Assembly (NCBI GenBank): GCA_021775835.1
Contig: JAJFHC010000070.1
Location: 1 to 64,000, forward strand
DNA length: 64,000 nucleotides
Source of the DNA: Hyphomicrobiales bacterium
GTDB taxonomy: Bacteria > Pseudomonadota > Alphaproteobacteria > Rhizobiales > JAJFHC01
Direction: 5' to 3'
The position numbers were made by a program, and so were the translations under genes. The notes below the pieces were generated by a model. It saw nothing but the letters and a program-made list of their open reading frames with translations, was not told where the DNA came from and made no database searches. This document shows positions 25,195-34,417 of the stretch, piece after piece. Each line of letters opens with the position of its first letter. Position 1 is the first letter of the stretch.

Positions 25195-26265
25195 CTAAAG
25201 TATTTCATCTTCGTCAAAAAGCGGTGCTGACTCCAGCTCCGATTCCAGGCTCTCGATGGTGTCTTCAAGGGCGTCTGCGTCGCTAACCTCGGCTACGTGG
25301 TAAAGCGCGTCTCCGCGGTTCACCACCGGCAGATTGGTGCGACCGATAACGATGCCGCTCCAGGTAGAAATCACTTCGGTCTCGGATGTTCCGAATGGAT
25401 CTGCGATGACCCCGAGGCCCTCGCCCGCAACAACGGTATCTCCGGTTTTTCGATAGGCCCTGAAGACCCCGCCGTCAGTCGCCCGAATCCAATGACTGGA
25501 TAATGAAATTGCCGACTGCGCGGCAGACGGCTTTACGTGGCGGCTGGTAATCATTCCCAGATGTTCCATAACCCGCAAAACCCCCATCACGCCTGCACGG
25601 ATAGCCATTTCATCAAACCGAAGGGCCTCGCCTGCCTCATAGAGCAGCATATCAATACCATGATCGCGCGCGGCAGAACGCAGCGTTCCTTCCCGTAACC
25701 TGGAGATCAGAACGACGGGTGCGCCAAAGACCTTAGCCAATTGAAATGAGCGGCCTCGCCTGGCGCTTAGCCTGATCTGCGGGAGATTGGAACGGTGACG
25801 GCCGGCCGTGTGGAGGTCGATCCCGACATCGGAGCGCAATACGATCTCATTCATGAAAAGGTCGGCGAGTTGACTGGCGAGCGATCCCTTTTCACTTCCC
25901 GGAAAACTCCTGTTGAGATCGCGTCCATCGGGCAGATAACGCGAATGGGAAATGAACCCATAGGAATTGACGACCGGTGCCGCCAACAACGTGCCGCGGA
26001 TCTTGAGCAGGGACCTGTGGCGCAATATTCTCCGGATAATTTCCACACCCAGAACTTCGTCGCCATGAATCGCCGCGCTGAGGAACAGTACCGGTCCGTC
26101 GGTGAGGCCATGGAACACCTCCACGGTCATGTTCATGGGAGTGTGATCGGACAACATGCTTATGGGCAAGTCGACCGATCGCCGTTCACCGGGGTCGACA
26201 CTTTGGTCGCCTATTTCAAAAGGGTGTCTGCGAGACATATTTGCAGTAGAGCTTTCAGGATTCAT
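25195..26265 (-). CDS. succinylglutamate desuccinylase/aspartoacylase family (M14-like) zinc hydrolase
   Basis: A 356-residue enzyme. The zinc site reads SAAIHGDEVLG (H-x2-E) with a later histidine in DLHTAGRHRSN; NPxR-type residues appear in GRDLNRSFPG. The C-terminal part carries a lipoyl-like GxVFRAYRKTGDTVVAGEGLG segment, common in this AstE-like subgroup. It is the third gene after RimB and RimK on the minus strand, a trio conserved in proteobacteria, where it may trim glutamate tails or process N-acyl glutamate peptides. There is no strong ribosome binding site at 26265. Confidence 0.85.
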   Translation of the reverse strand: MNPESSTANMSRRHPFEIGDQSVDPGERRSVDLPISMLSDHTPMNMTVEVFHGLTDGPVLFLSAAIHGDEVLGVEIIRRILRHRSLLKIRGTLLAAPVVNSYGFISHSRYLPDGRDLNRSFPGSEKGSLASQLADLFMNEIVLRSDVGIDLHTAGRHRSNLPQIRLSARRGRSFQLAKVFGAPVVLISRLREGTLRSAARDHGIDMLLYEAGEALRFDEMAIRAGVMGVLRVMEHLGMITSRHVKPSAAQSAISLSSHWIRATDGGVFRAYRKTGDTVVAGEGLGVIADPFGTSETEVISTWSGIVIGRTNLPVVNRGDALYHVAEVSDADALEDTIESLESELESAPLFDEDEIL

Positions 26266-26280
26266 GGCGGGCGAGGTTGT

Positions 26281-27192
26281 TCAACCCTGCCCCTTGGTCG
26301 TGATCCGACCTTTTTTTGCGTTGACTTCCAGAAACTCGATTATTTTGCCTGCGACGTCAATGTTGGCAGCGGCTTCAATGCCTTCCAATCCCGGAGACGA
26401 GTTCACTTCCATCACAACCGGACCGTGATTGGAGCGGAGCATGTCTACGCCGGAAACATTCAGCCCCATCGATTTGGCGGCCCGGATGGCGGTCGATCGT
26501 TCTTCCGGTGTTATTTTCAGGCGTTCTGCGCTGCCGCCGCGGTGAAGGTTTGAGCGGAACTCGCCTTCAGCGCCGGTACGCTTCATGGCACAGACGACCT
26601 TGTTTCCGATAACAAGCGCACGAATGTCGACGTTTCCCGCCTCCTTGATGAACTCCTGAACAAGAATATTGACGCCGGCCCCGCGGAACGCCTCAACCAC
26701 TGACTTCGCCGAACGATGGGTATCGCCCAGGACGACACCAATGCCTTGTGTCCCTTCGAGAAGTTTGATCACGACGGGCGCACCGCCGACAATTTCGATG
26801 ACTTCATCGGTTCGCTTGGTTTCGTGGGCAAAGGCAGTCACCGGCAATCCAATGCCGTCACGTGCCAGAAGCTGCATGGACCTCAGCTTGTCGCGTGAAC
26901 GACCAATGGCGACGGACTCATTGAGAGGATAGACACCCATCATTTCAAACTGACGCAGGACAGCCAGGCCGTAATAGGTCTTGGAAGCCGCAATTCGGGG
27001 GATGACTGCGTCAAAACCGGTAAGCTTTTCACCCATGAATCTCAGTTCGGGACGATGGGACGTAATGTTCATGTAGCAGCGCTGGTAGTCGACCGGCACG
27101 ATCTCGTGGCCCCTGGCCTCGCCAGCCTCGATTATCCGGCGATGCGAATACAGTCCGGCGTTACGCGTCATCAGCGCAATCTTCATGTTCAA
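26281..27192 (-). CDS. rimK: RimK, ribosomal protein S6 alpha-L-glutamate ligase
   Basis: A 303-residue ATP-grasp ligase that adds glutamate residues to the C-terminus of ribosomal protein S6. [17 protein letters not shown] is the ATP-binding loop, QEFIKEAG lies beside it, and [15 protein letters not shown] is the catalytic metal-binding end. Its length matches E. coli RimK (300). It sits 18 bases after the RimB-type protease and 15 before the AstE-like hydrolase, all on the same strand, so the cluster works on the same modification. Confidence 0.95.
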   Translation of the reverse strand: MNMKIALMTRNAGLYSHRRIIEAGEARGHEIVPVDYQRCYMNITSHRPELRFMGEKLTGFDAVIPRIAASKTYYGLAVLRQFEMMGVYPLNESVAIGRSRDKLRSMQLLARDGIGLPVTAFAHETKRTDEVIEIVGGAPVVIKLLEGTQGIGVVLGDTHRSAKSVVEAFRGAGVNILVQEFIKEAGNVDIRALVIGNKVVCAMKRTGAEGEFRSNLHRGGSAERLKITPEERSTAIRAAKSMGLNVSGVDMLRSNHGPVVMEVNSSPGLEGIEAAANIDVAGKIIEFLEVNAKKGRITTKGQG

Positions 27193-27210
27193 ACTCCCCT
27201 TGCGATCTGC

Positions 27211-27723
27211 CTATTTGATCTGTTTGTCGCTGTTTTCCGGCAGACCAAGAATGTGTGTTTTACCTGGATGTACGAGGAAGTGACCTCGTATGGTAGCGCG
27301 CCCCAAGAGCATAGGGTGGTCCATGCCGCGCCTGTCGGTCAAGGTCACAAGGGCCTTAAACTTGTGTCGGCCGATGCAAATCCGGGTTTCGATGGCATAA
27401 CGGCTTTCCGCTACGCCAATGGAGCTCTTGACAGTCTTCACGCTGTGAACCTTGGCGGAGACACGGTCATTCACCCGTTTGGCATGTTTTTGTGGAACCA
27501 CGAACGATATCCAGTTTTCTCCATTGGATTCGAACGGTTCTATGTCCGTGGCACTAAGGGAGGCCGAGCGTGCGCCGGAATCGAGTTTTGCGAGCACCTG
27601 TTCGATACCAAGTTCCGGCAGCGCCACAAACTCGCGCCAGCCCGACACGTCCTTTGAAGGATAGCGTTCGCGCGGCGACTTTCGCGGCTTCTTCTTGGTT
27701 TTCTTTGCAACAGGCTGGCTCAT
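27211..27723 (-). CDS. RimB-type retropepsin-like (putative ATP-dependent zinc protease) protein
   Basis: A 170-residue protein. The aspartic active-site loop is LDSGARSASLSA, and HPMLLGRATI is the second hallmark, as in the RimB/DUF785 family of proteases that accompany RimK. The N-terminus is strongly basic (KKTKKKPRKSPRER), fitting ribosome or RNA contact. RimB and RimK together set the length of the S6 glutamate tail in Pseudomonas. It starts 13 bases after the aldo/keto reductase gene and may be cotranscribed with it. Confidence 0.87.
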   Translation of the reverse strand: MSQPVAKKTKKKPRKSPRERYPSKDVSGWREFVALPELGIEQVLAKLDSGARSASLSATDIEPFESNGENWISFVVPQKHAKRVNDRVSAKVHSVKTVKSSIGVAESRYAIETRICIGRHKFKALVTLTDRRGMDHPMLLGRATIRGHFLVHPGKTHILGLPENSDKQIK

Positions 27724-27736
27724 TTGGAAAATGCAC

Positions 27737-28576
27737 TCAGAGCATTGGCAGGGGTGACGGCCGGTGTGGTGGCGGGAAAGCGCTGTCTATTGCGGCGAGG
27801 TCGGCTTCGTCAAGCACGATATCAAGTGCGTCCACATTGGCCTGGACGTGCGTTTTGGATGCGGCCTTCGGAATTGCGATGACTTTTCTACTTCTCAAAA
27901 CCCATGCAAGGGCCACCTGAAGCGATGTCCCGCCATGTTTCTCGCCGATGGTGGAAAGAACCTGATCATTCTGAAGACGACCCTGCTCCAAAGGCGAATA
28001 AGCCATTGGAGTGACATTTTTTGCGTGACAGTCGCCCAGGAGGGCCCATTCGGCTTCGCGGCGGAGCGGGTTGTACAGGATCTGATTGACAGTCGTCTCG
28101 TTACCGCCAGGCTCAGAGCACCACTCTTCAAGCTCAGCAGTATCAAAATTGCTGACTCCAAAATGGCGGATCTTTCCATCCTTCTTCAGTACTTCAAATG
28201 CTTCAATTGTTTCGTCGAGCGGTACGCTGCCTGGCCAATGAAGCAGGTACAGGTCAATCACATCCGTCCCAAGGCGATCCAGGGATTTCTCACATGCCGC
28301 AATGGTCCCTTTGTGGTCGGCATTGAACGGATACACCTTTGATACGATGAAAGCCCGGTCACGCTGACCACGTAGTGCCAGGCCCACCACCTCCTCCGCG
28401 CCGCCACCAGCGTACATTTCCGCTGTGTCGATGAGGGTCAGGCCGAGATCAAGTCCAAATTTCAGCGCGTCGGCCTCGGCTTTGTACCGATCGGAACGAT
28501 CGCCCATATGCCACGTCCCCTGCCCCAGTAAAGGCACCTGCTCACCACCGGCAAAGGTGATAGTTGGTATGGACAT
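27737..28576 (-). CDS. aldo/keto reductase
   Basis: A 279-residue TIM-barrel NAD(P)H-dependent reductase. It has DLGLTLIDTAEMYAGGGAEE (catalytic Asp and Tyr), IVSKVYP (Lys), and DLYLLHWPG (His). QVALAWVLR and AIPKAAS are cofactor-binding segments. The start at 28576 gives the usual N-terminus MSIPTITFAGGEQVPLLGQG; the ATG at 28615 adds 13 residues without family support, but the ribosome binding site is weak for both. It stands just upstream of the rimB-rimK genes. Confidence 0.9.
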   Translation of the reverse strand: MSIPTITFAGGEQVPLLGQGTWHMGDRSDRYKAEADALKFGLDLGLTLIDTAEMYAGGGAEEVVGLALRGQRDRAFIVSKVYPFNADHKGTIAACEKSLDRLGTDVIDLYLLHWPGSVPLDETIEAFEVLKKDGKIRHFGVSNFDTAELEEWCSEPGGNETTVNQILYNPLRREAEWALLGDCHAKNVTPMAYSPLEQGRLQNDQVLSTIGEKHGGTSLQVALAWVLRSRKVIAIPKAASKTHVQANVDALDIVLDEADLAAIDSAFPPPHRPSPLPML

Positions 28577-28635
28577 GGTAGCGGATCCGGTTGTGGTGTC
28601 ACAAAAAAGGGGCATCGAATGCCGATCATATCAAC

Positions 28636-28649
28636 CAAAACGGGTTTTG
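28636..28649. promoter_or_regulatory. short dyad in the promoter region of the PhyH-sulfatase operon
   Basis: CAAAAC-GG-GTTTTG is a perfect 6+2+6 dyad, 112 bases before the start of the first PhyH gene. It is the right size for a dimeric repressor, but this is a single occurrence with no repeat elsewhere that I noticed. Confidence 0.3.
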
Positions 28650-28760
28650 CGGAACATAAAGCCACGAAGTGCTGACATGTTCTTGCTTGTTTTCTTTACG
28701 TGTATGAGGCTGCCGAAGTAGTCTTGAGCAATCTATCCTATCACTTGCATGGAGACGCCG

Positions 28761-29645
28761 ATGACGGCCCTGACTCAAAAACAGATCGCGTTTTATGAAG
28801 CCAATGGGTTTCTGGTGGTTGAAGATGCTGTCTCGGAATCTCAATTGTTGTCCTTGCGGGCGCAGTTTGCCGAATGGATCGAGGAAAGCCGGAATCACAA
28901 CGACCCTTACGGCGAAACCATAAACGACAGACCGCGCTTTGACCTGGAGCCCGGACATACAGCAGACCAGCCCGCCTTGCGTCGCGTGAACGCGCCGATA
29001 GAGGTGTCCGATGCCTATTATGACGCCATGCGCAACAGCCGCCAGACAGAATGTGTCAGTGATCTCGTCGGGCCCAACGTCAAACTCCACCATACCAAGA
29101 TCAACTCAAAACTGCCGGGTGCGACGACGGCGGTAAAATGGCATCAGGATTTTGCTTTTACGCCTCACAGCAACGACGATGTGGTTACGGCACTTCTCAT
29201 GGTCGATGACGTGACCGAGGAAAACGGCCCGCTTGAAGTTGTGCCGGGCTCTCATCTCGGCGCGTTGCACGACCTGTGGCACGGGGGCGTTTTCACCGGT
29301 GCCATAGATGACGAGGTTGCCCACCAATGCGCGCAGGATGCCGTATTGTGTACCGGCAAAGCCGGTTCGGTCTGCCTGATGCATTCCCGCCTACTTCACG
29401 GGTCTGCACCCAATCGCTCCAGCCAACCGCGAACCTTGTTTATCTGCGTTTATTCCGCAGAAGACGCAGTGCCCCTCTCGCCTAACCCGATGCCGACCCG
29501 CCACGAAGGTCTGCTTGTGTGCGGCGAACGCACGGGAACCGTGAGATCGATCGACTATCAGATCAAACTGCCGCAACTTCCCAGCACAGCCTCATTCTTC
29601 GACCAACAGGCCGTGCATGCTGATGCCGTCAAGGGGGCTGCATGA
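28761..29645 (+). CDS. phytanoyl-CoA dioxygenase (PhyH) family Fe(II)/2-oxoglutarate oxygenase
   Basis: A 294-residue oxygenase. The iron facial triad is KWHQD (His and Asp) with the distal His in LMHSRLLHG, and the 2-oxoglutarate arginine is in the following SSQPR segment. The PhyH family also includes ectoine hydroxylase, so the substrate is unlikely to be a fatty acyl-CoA by default. The ATG at 28761 has GGAG six bases upstream and is preferred over 28749. Its last codons overlap the sulfatase start by four bases (ATGA), so both are translated together. Confidence 0.88.
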   Translation: MTALTQKQIAFYEANGFLVVEDAVSESQLLSLRAQFAEWIEESRNHNDPYGETINDRPRFDLEPGHTADQPALRRVNAPIEVSDAYYDAMRNSRQTECVSDLVGPNVKLHHTKINSKLPGATTAVKWHQDFAFTPHSNDDVVTALLMVDDVTEENGPLEVVPGSHLGALHDLWHGGVFTGAIDDEVAHQCAQDAVLCTGKAGSVCLMHSRLLHGSAPNRSSQPRTLFICVYSAEDAVPLSPNPMPTRHEGLLVCGERTGTVRSIDYQIKLPQLPSTASFFDQQAVHADAVKGAA

Positions 29646-31165
29646 CCGCCAAGTCGCCCAACATTCTCTTCATCCAGACCGATCAACTGACGGCTTCGGC
29701 ACTGAGGGCCTATGGCGATACAGTCTGCCAGTCGCCGAACCTGGACCGGCTGGCGGAAGAAGGTGTCGTCTTCGATACGGCGTATTGCAACTACCCACTT
29801 TGCGCCCCGTCACGTTTTTCCATGGCTTCGGGACTTCTACCTTCGAAGATCGGGGCGTATGACAACGGGTCGGAGTTTCCAAGTTCAATCCCAACATACG
29901 CCCACTACCTGCGTGAACGGGGCTATCAGACCTGCCTCTCCGGCAAGATGCATTTTGTCGGCCCGGACCAGTTGCATGGTTTCGAGGAACGGTTGACGAC
30001 CGACATCTACCCGTCGGACTTCAGCTGGTCAGCCGACTGGACCGATACCGGACGCAGCGATCCCAATGACGATCGTGCCCTGCGGATTGCGGGACCGTGC
30101 CGACGGTCCGTACAGATCGACTATGATGACGAAGTGTGCTTCCGGGCTGTTCGAAAAATCTATGACATTGCACGGTCGAACGATGAGAGACCGTTTTTTC
30201 TGCAAGCGTCCTTCACCCACCCCCATGACCCCTACCTCTGCCTGAAGGAACACTGGGACCGGTACGAAGGGCTCGACGTGCCCGCCCCGGCAGTCGGCGC
30301 GATGCCGGGAGATGTCCACGACGCGCACTCGCAGCGCCTGTTGTCACTCGTGGGAATGCTCGACAAAAAGTATCCGGACGAGTGGATCGCGAATGCAAAG
30401 CGGGCCTACTACGGTTCGATCAGTTATATCGACGACCGCATCGGTGAACTTCTCGCGGCACTCAGTGAAACCGGATTGAAAGACAACACAGTTATCGTGT
30501 TCACTTCCGATCATGGTGAAATGCTTGGTGAACGGGGAATGTGGTTCAAACGCACGTTTTTCGAAAAGTCCCTGCGTATTCCCCTGATTATTCATGCGCC
30601 CTGGAAGTTCAAACCGGGAAGAGTCGATACGTTCTCATCCCTCCTCGATATCCTGCCGACTTTAATGGCGCTCAGCAGCGACGGCGCGTGGGCTGAAGTT
30701 AGCGACACGCTTGACGGCACGAATCTCACACGCTTCATCGGTCAGGCCGGCGTCAGTGAGGTAAGGCCCGTCCTGGCGGAATATTTGAGTGAAATGACGG
30801 CAGCGCCGATTTTCATGATCCGGCGGGGACGCTTCAAGTTCATTACCAGTTCGGCCGATCCGGATCTGTGCTTCGATCTTGATGTAGACCCCAACGAATT
30901 GGAAAACATCGCTGAGCGCCCGGACATGGAACGCACGATTGCCATATTCCGCCGGCTTGCGAGCGAGACCTGGGATGCGGAAAAGATCACACAAGACGTT
31001 CTGCTCAGCCAGCGGCGGCGGCGCCTGATTGAGGATGCGATGGGACAGGGTGAACCGGTCAGTTGGGACTTTGACGAGGAACCAGGGGCCGATGTGCCCT
31101 GGTACCGCGGTCAACGAGGCTACAACGAGTGGGCGTTTGAACACATCCCAATCGGCGAAGACTAA
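29642..31165 (+). CDS. betC: choline-sulfatase-like type I sulfatase (BetC-like)
   Basis: A 507-residue sulfatase. The formylglycine motif is C54-A-P-S-R, the N-terminal metal Asp is in LFIQTDQ, and SDHGEMLGERGMWFK supplies the other metal residues. IPTYAHYLRERGYQTCLSGK and VGPDQLHGFEERLTTDIYP follow the choline-O-sulfate hydrolase BetC almost word for word, and the C-terminal RRRRLIEDAMGQG plus WDF segment fits the choline-sulfatase tail. It should release sulfate from choline-O-sulfate or a near relative. It is coupled to a PhyH oxygenase, which is not the usual betC setting. Confidence 0.88.
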   Translation: MTAKSPNILFIQTDQLTASALRAYGDTVCQSPNLDRLAEEGVVFDTAYCNYPLCAPSRFSMASGLLPSKIGAYDNGSEFPSSIPTYAHYLRERGYQTCLSGKMHFVGPDQLHGFEERLTTDIYPSDFSWSADWTDTGRSDPNDDRALRIAGPCRRSVQIDYDDEVCFRAVRKIYDIARSNDERPFFLQASFTHPHDPYLCLKEHWDRYEGLDVPAPAVGAMPGDVHDAHSQRLLSLVGMLDKKYPDEWIANAKRAYYGSISYIDDRIGELLAALSETGLKDNTVIVFTSDHGEMLGERGMWFKRTFFEKSLRIPLIIHAPWKFKPGRVDTFSSLLDILPTLMALSSDGAWAEVSDTLDGTNLTRFIGQAGVSEVRPVLAEYLSEMTAAPIFMIRRGRFKFITSSADPDLCFDLDVDPNELENIAERPDMERTIAIFRRLASETWDAEKITQDVLLSQRRRRLIEDAMGQGEPVSWDFDEEPGADVPWYRGQRGYNEWAFEHIPIGED

Positions 31166-31185
31166 ACCTCAGGTGCTCCTGGTTG

Positions 31186-32730
31186 TCAGTGCCAGATATC
31201 GGGCATGTTCTCCTGCCGCTTCGCCATGTAACCCTTGAGACCGTCATCGATTCCGGCGTCGAGCAGCGGCTCCTCGTAATCCTTCAACATCTGCTTCCAA
31301 CGCTTGTTTGCACGCGTCAACACATCTTCGGCACCGTCTTCAAGCCATTGCTCATATGGCCGGTTGTCGGCAAGGTCGGGTTCATAGAAGGCGGTCTTGT
31401 AGTTCTTCAGAGTGTGCTCGCAGCCGAAGAAGTGATTTCCCGGACCGACTTCCCGAAACGCGTCCATCGCAAAGCCGTTGTCGTCCAGCGCCAACCCTTT
31501 GACGTAGGTGTGCAGCGCACCCAGGTAATCCGCGTCCATGACAAGCTTCTCGTATCCAATGGTCAGCGCACATTCGAGCCAGCCGGCGGCATGAAGAACG
31601 AAGTTTGCCCCAGACAGAACTGCCGTGTTCATGGCGTTGACGCTCTCCTGCATGGCCTGCCCATCGGCAATCTTCGAACTGGTGAAAGCCCCGCTGCAAC
31701 GCAAGGGCAATCCATATCGACGGGCAATCTGTCCGACCGCAAAAGACGCGACGGCGGGCTCCGGCGTTCCGAATGTTGGCGTGCCCTGACGCAGGGCAAC
31801 AGACGTCAGGAAGTTTCCGAATACTGCCGGTGAGCCCGCACGTTCAAGCTGGCCGAGCGCGACGCCGACCATGACTTCTGCAAGCGATTGTGCCAATGCG
31901 CCTGCCATAGTGACCGGCCCCGTCGCACCGCCCAATACAAACGGGACTACGACAGGACACTGATTGGCCCGGGCATAGGCCCGCAATGAACCGGACATGG
32001 CCTGATCGTAGACCAGTGGCGAGTTCATGTTGATGTTGCCCATGATCACGCAGTTCCGGTCAACGAAGTCCCTGCCGAACAAGATCCGAGCCATTTCGAT
32101 TGAGTCTTCCGCCCGTTCGGGCATTGTCACGGACCCCATGAAAGGCATGTCCGAGTATCGGATGTGGCTGTAGACCATATCCAGATGACGTTTGTTCACG
32201 GGCAGGTCGACCGGCTCACAGATTGTGCCACCGGAATGATGCAGCCAAGGCGACGCGTAAGACAACTTGATGAGATTACGGAAATCCTCGATCGTACCGT
32301 ACCGCCTACCCCGGTCGCAATCGGTCACGAACGGCGCCCCGTAAGCCGGGGCGAATACCAGGTTGTCCTTGCCGATCAGGACGGATCGTTCGGGATTGCG
32401 GGCCTGCATGGTGAAAGATTTTGGCGTCGTCTCAAGCATGATATGGCGCACGTGGCCTCGGTCAAAACGAACTCGCTCGCCTTTGACATCGGCTCCGGCG
32501 CGCCGCCACAATGCGAGGGCCTCTTCGTCACCGCGGAACTCCACACCGATGTCCTGCAGGATTTCATCGGTTTTTTGCTCGATGAGGTCCAGCCCCTCTT
32601 CACTAACCAGCACGTAGGGCGGAATTTCCCGATTGACCCCGGCGATTGTCTTTGGCGCGGCCACTGCAGCTGTCGCCTTCTTTCTGCCCCGTCGCCTGGG
32701 CCTTTTGCCGCTCATCGTTACCTGTGCCAT
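31186..32730 (-). CDS. MttB-family methylamine:corrinoid methyltransferase, non-pyrrolysine type
   Basis: A 514-residue protein of the trimethylamine methyltransferase superfamily. It has a basic N-terminus, LVSEEGLDLIEQKTDEILQ, FAPAYGAPFV, SPLVYDQAMSGSLRAYAR and GCEHTLKNYKTAFYEP. There is no in-frame amber codon, so it is not a pyrrolysine MttB; such relatives (for example MtgB) demethylate glycine betaine or other quaternary amines. A corrinoid protein and a reactivase are absent from the window. The start is taken at ATG 32730, after GGATGGTG. It is convergent with the sulfatase gene. Confidence 0.87.
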   Translation of the reverse strand: MAQVTMSGKRPRRRGRKKATAAVAAPKTIAGVNREIPPYVLVSEEGLDLIEQKTDEILQDIGVEFRGDEEALALWRRAGADVKGERVRFDRGHVRHIMLETTPKSFTMQARNPERSVLIGKDNLVFAPAYGAPFVTDCDRGRRYGTIEDFRNLIKLSYASPWLHHSGGTICEPVDLPVNKRHLDMVYSHIRYSDMPFMGSVTMPERAEDSIEMARILFGRDFVDRNCVIMGNINMNSPLVYDQAMSGSLRAYARANQCPVVVPFVLGGATGPVTMAGALAQSLAEVMVGVALGQLERAGSPAVFGNFLTSVALRQGTPTFGTPEPAVASFAVGQIARRYGLPLRCSGAFTSSKIADGQAMQESVNAMNTAVLSGANFVLHAAGWLECALTIGYEKLVMDADYLGALHTYVKGLALDDNGFAMDAFREVGPGNHFFGCEHTLKNYKTAFYEPDLADNRPYEQWLEDGAEDVLTRANKRWKQMLKDYEEPLLDAGIDDGLKGYMAKRQENMPDIWH

Positions 32731-33015
32731 GTTCACCATCCACAACGCTCACGCCGGTCACATTGAGAATAGTGATCCTGAAATATCGTCTGACGTGCTT
32801 GCCATACGACTCAAAATAGTCCCGGCGCGTCAAATACACTTGTCACATCCGCCGCGCGGCATGCTTTATGATGGTTTGTGCCATCACGGAATATGCAACA
32901 CTGCGTGATTTGCCGCTGTCCGGGGCATCAGTCTGAAGCATCGTGCAGACACGGAATTCCCGTGATAACATCGCCTCGTTATTCGAGACATTGCACATAG
33001 AAAAAGGGTTCAACC
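32731..33015. promoter_or_regulatory. divergent promoter region between MttB-like and second PhyH genes
   Basis: The 285-base spacer contains two dyads: CACGG-AATTC-CCGTG at 32950-32964 and the ATCACG/CGTGAT pair flanking 32890-32915. AAAAAGGG before 33016 is the ribosome binding site of the PhyH gene. The dyads suggest a shared regulator but are unproven. Confidence 0.35.
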
Positions 33016-33852
33016 ATGGGAAAGGTTCTTTCAGAACCCGCCGTCACTCAGTTTCAGGATGACGGCTACTACTTCCCGGTTCCTGTGCTTTCACAATCGG
33101 AAGTTGCCGACTTGCGCGGGCAACTGGAAACTGTGGAGGCGAACCAGGGCGGTGCGTTGAAGCCAGAACAGCGCAACAAGGGCCATCTCCTCTTCAAATG
33201 GCTTGATGACCTGATTCACGATCCGCGAGTCGTGGACCCTATGGAAGACATCCTCGGTCCGGACATTTTGTGCTGGAACACGCTCTTCTGGATCAAGAAC
33301 GCAAACACCGACAGCTACGTCTCCTGGCATCAGGATGTGACCTATTGGGGCCTCAAGGGCGGCGATGTAATCACCGCATGGATTGCGCTTTCACCAGCCT
33401 CTGAGGAAAGCGGATGTATGCGCGTGATGCCGGGCACCCACAAAGGCGAAACCCTTGCCCATGTGGACCGATACGATCAGGCCAACATGCTGACCCGTGG
33501 CCAGGAAATTGCAGTCGATGTTGATGAGACAAAGGCAGTCTCCATGCCGCTGGAACCGGGCTCGATGTCCATGCACAACATAAAGCTTGCCCATGCGTCC
33601 GGTCCCAACACGTCCGGCGACAGGCGCATCGGCGTTTCCTTGCACTACATGCCCACATCGGCCTATCAGGCCGTGGGCAACTGGGACAGTGCCACGCTGG
33701 TCCGCGGCGAAGACCGGCATGGTCATTTTGAGCATACGCCACGGCCGGCCTTTGACTTCGATCCCGAAGCGGTCGCATTTCACGAACGGGCTTCCCAGGC
33801 CGTCCGTGAAATTCTCTATCATGGTGCGGACAAAAAAACGCAACGCCTCTGA
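33016..33852 (+). CDS. second PhyH-family Fe(II)/2-oxoglutarate oxygenase
   Basis: A 278-residue oxygenase. Iron ligands are in SWHQDVTYWGL (His, Asp) and SMHNIKLAHASGPN (His), with the 2-oxoglutarate arginine in DRRIG. VMPGTHKGE is a conserved family strand. It is clearly a paralogue at superfamily level of the oxygenase at 28761 but differs strongly in sequence, so the two probably hydroxylate different intermediates. AAAAAGGGTTCAACC provides the ribosome binding site. It heads a plus-strand pair with a VOC protein. Confidence 0.88.
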   Translation: MGKVLSEPAVTQFQDDGYYFPVPVLSQSEVADLRGQLETVEANQGGALKPEQRNKGHLLFKWLDDLIHDPRVVDPMEDILGPDILCWNTLFWIKNANTDSYVSWHQDVTYWGLKGGDVITAWIALSPASEESGCMRVMPGTHKGETLAHVDRYDQANMLTRGQEIAVDVDETKAVSMPLEPGSMSMHNIKLAHASGPNTSGDRRIGVSLHYMPTSAYQAVGNWDSATLVRGEDRHGHFEHTPRPAFDFDPEAVAFHERASQAVREILYHGADKKTQRL

Positions 33853-33908
33853 ACGATTGCCATGACAAACCAAGCTCTGGCGGTTTACCGGAATTGTCAT
33901 GGACGAGT

Positions 33909-33933
33909 ACGGCGCCAATCGTGTAGGCGCCGT
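33909..33933. repeat. hairpin between the PhyH and VOC genes
   Basis: A perfect 8-bp stem ACGGCGCC/GGCGCCGT with a nine-base loop lies 24 bases before the VOC start codon. A weaker pair CCATGACA/TGTCATGG lies just upstream. No T run follows, so this is not a standard terminator; it may tune expression of the second gene. Confidence 0.4.
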
Positions 33934-33957
33934 GCAGAGGCCTTACTGGAGACCACA

Positions 33958-34317
33958 GTGACAATCGAGATTGCAAACCACGACCGCTGCATCAATTACA
34001 TCGAGTTCAATGTGGCCGACATCGCCCGTTCCAAGAGCTTTTATGGGGGCGCTTTCGGCTGGACCTTTACGGATTTCGGCCCTGCCTATTGCGAGTTCTG
34101 CGATGGTCATATGAAAGGTGGCTTTGACGCCAGCCTGCCACCCTCACCCGGCGGACCCCTGGTTGTTCTTTACGGAACAGATCTCGCCGACATCACTCGC
34201 CGTGTGGAAGAGGCCGGCGGGGTTATCGTCAAGCCGATCTTCGAATTTCCAGGCGGACACCGGTTCCATTTCAAGGATCCGGACGGTTATGAGCTGGCGG
34301 TGTGGACGGAAACGTAG
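33958..34317 (+). CDS. VOC-family (glyoxalase/bleomycin-resistance fold) protein
   Basis: A 119-residue single VOC domain. INYIEFNVADIARSKSFYGGAFGW opens the fold and FPGGHRFHFKDPDGYELAVW closes it, with His and Glu positions that could bind a metal. It likely starts at GTG 33958: GGAG sits six bases upstream, whereas the ATG at 33862 runs through the inter-gene hairpin and gives an atypical N-terminus. In this context it may be an isomerase or lyase acting on a pathway intermediate; the substrate is not readable. Confidence 0.82.
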   Translation: MTIEIANHDRCINYIEFNVADIARSKSFYGGAFGWTFTDFGPAYCEFCDGHMKGGFDASLPPSPGGPLVVLYGTDLADITRRVEEAGGVIVKPIFEFPGGHRFHFKDPDGYELAVWTET

Positions 34318-34417
34318 TTTGCAGCAGTTGCGAGTTGTTGCAGGGACATCTCCTAATTCAAACACTCCATTGCTATAGAAGCACCCAACCGTGAAACCGC
34401 TCCTGCGAGCGTTGTAA

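Noticed and set aside
31186..32730. Possible pyrrolysine-encoding MttB gene
   Set aside because: The frame is continuous to its natural end with no in-frame amber codon, so it is a non-pyrrolysine family member.
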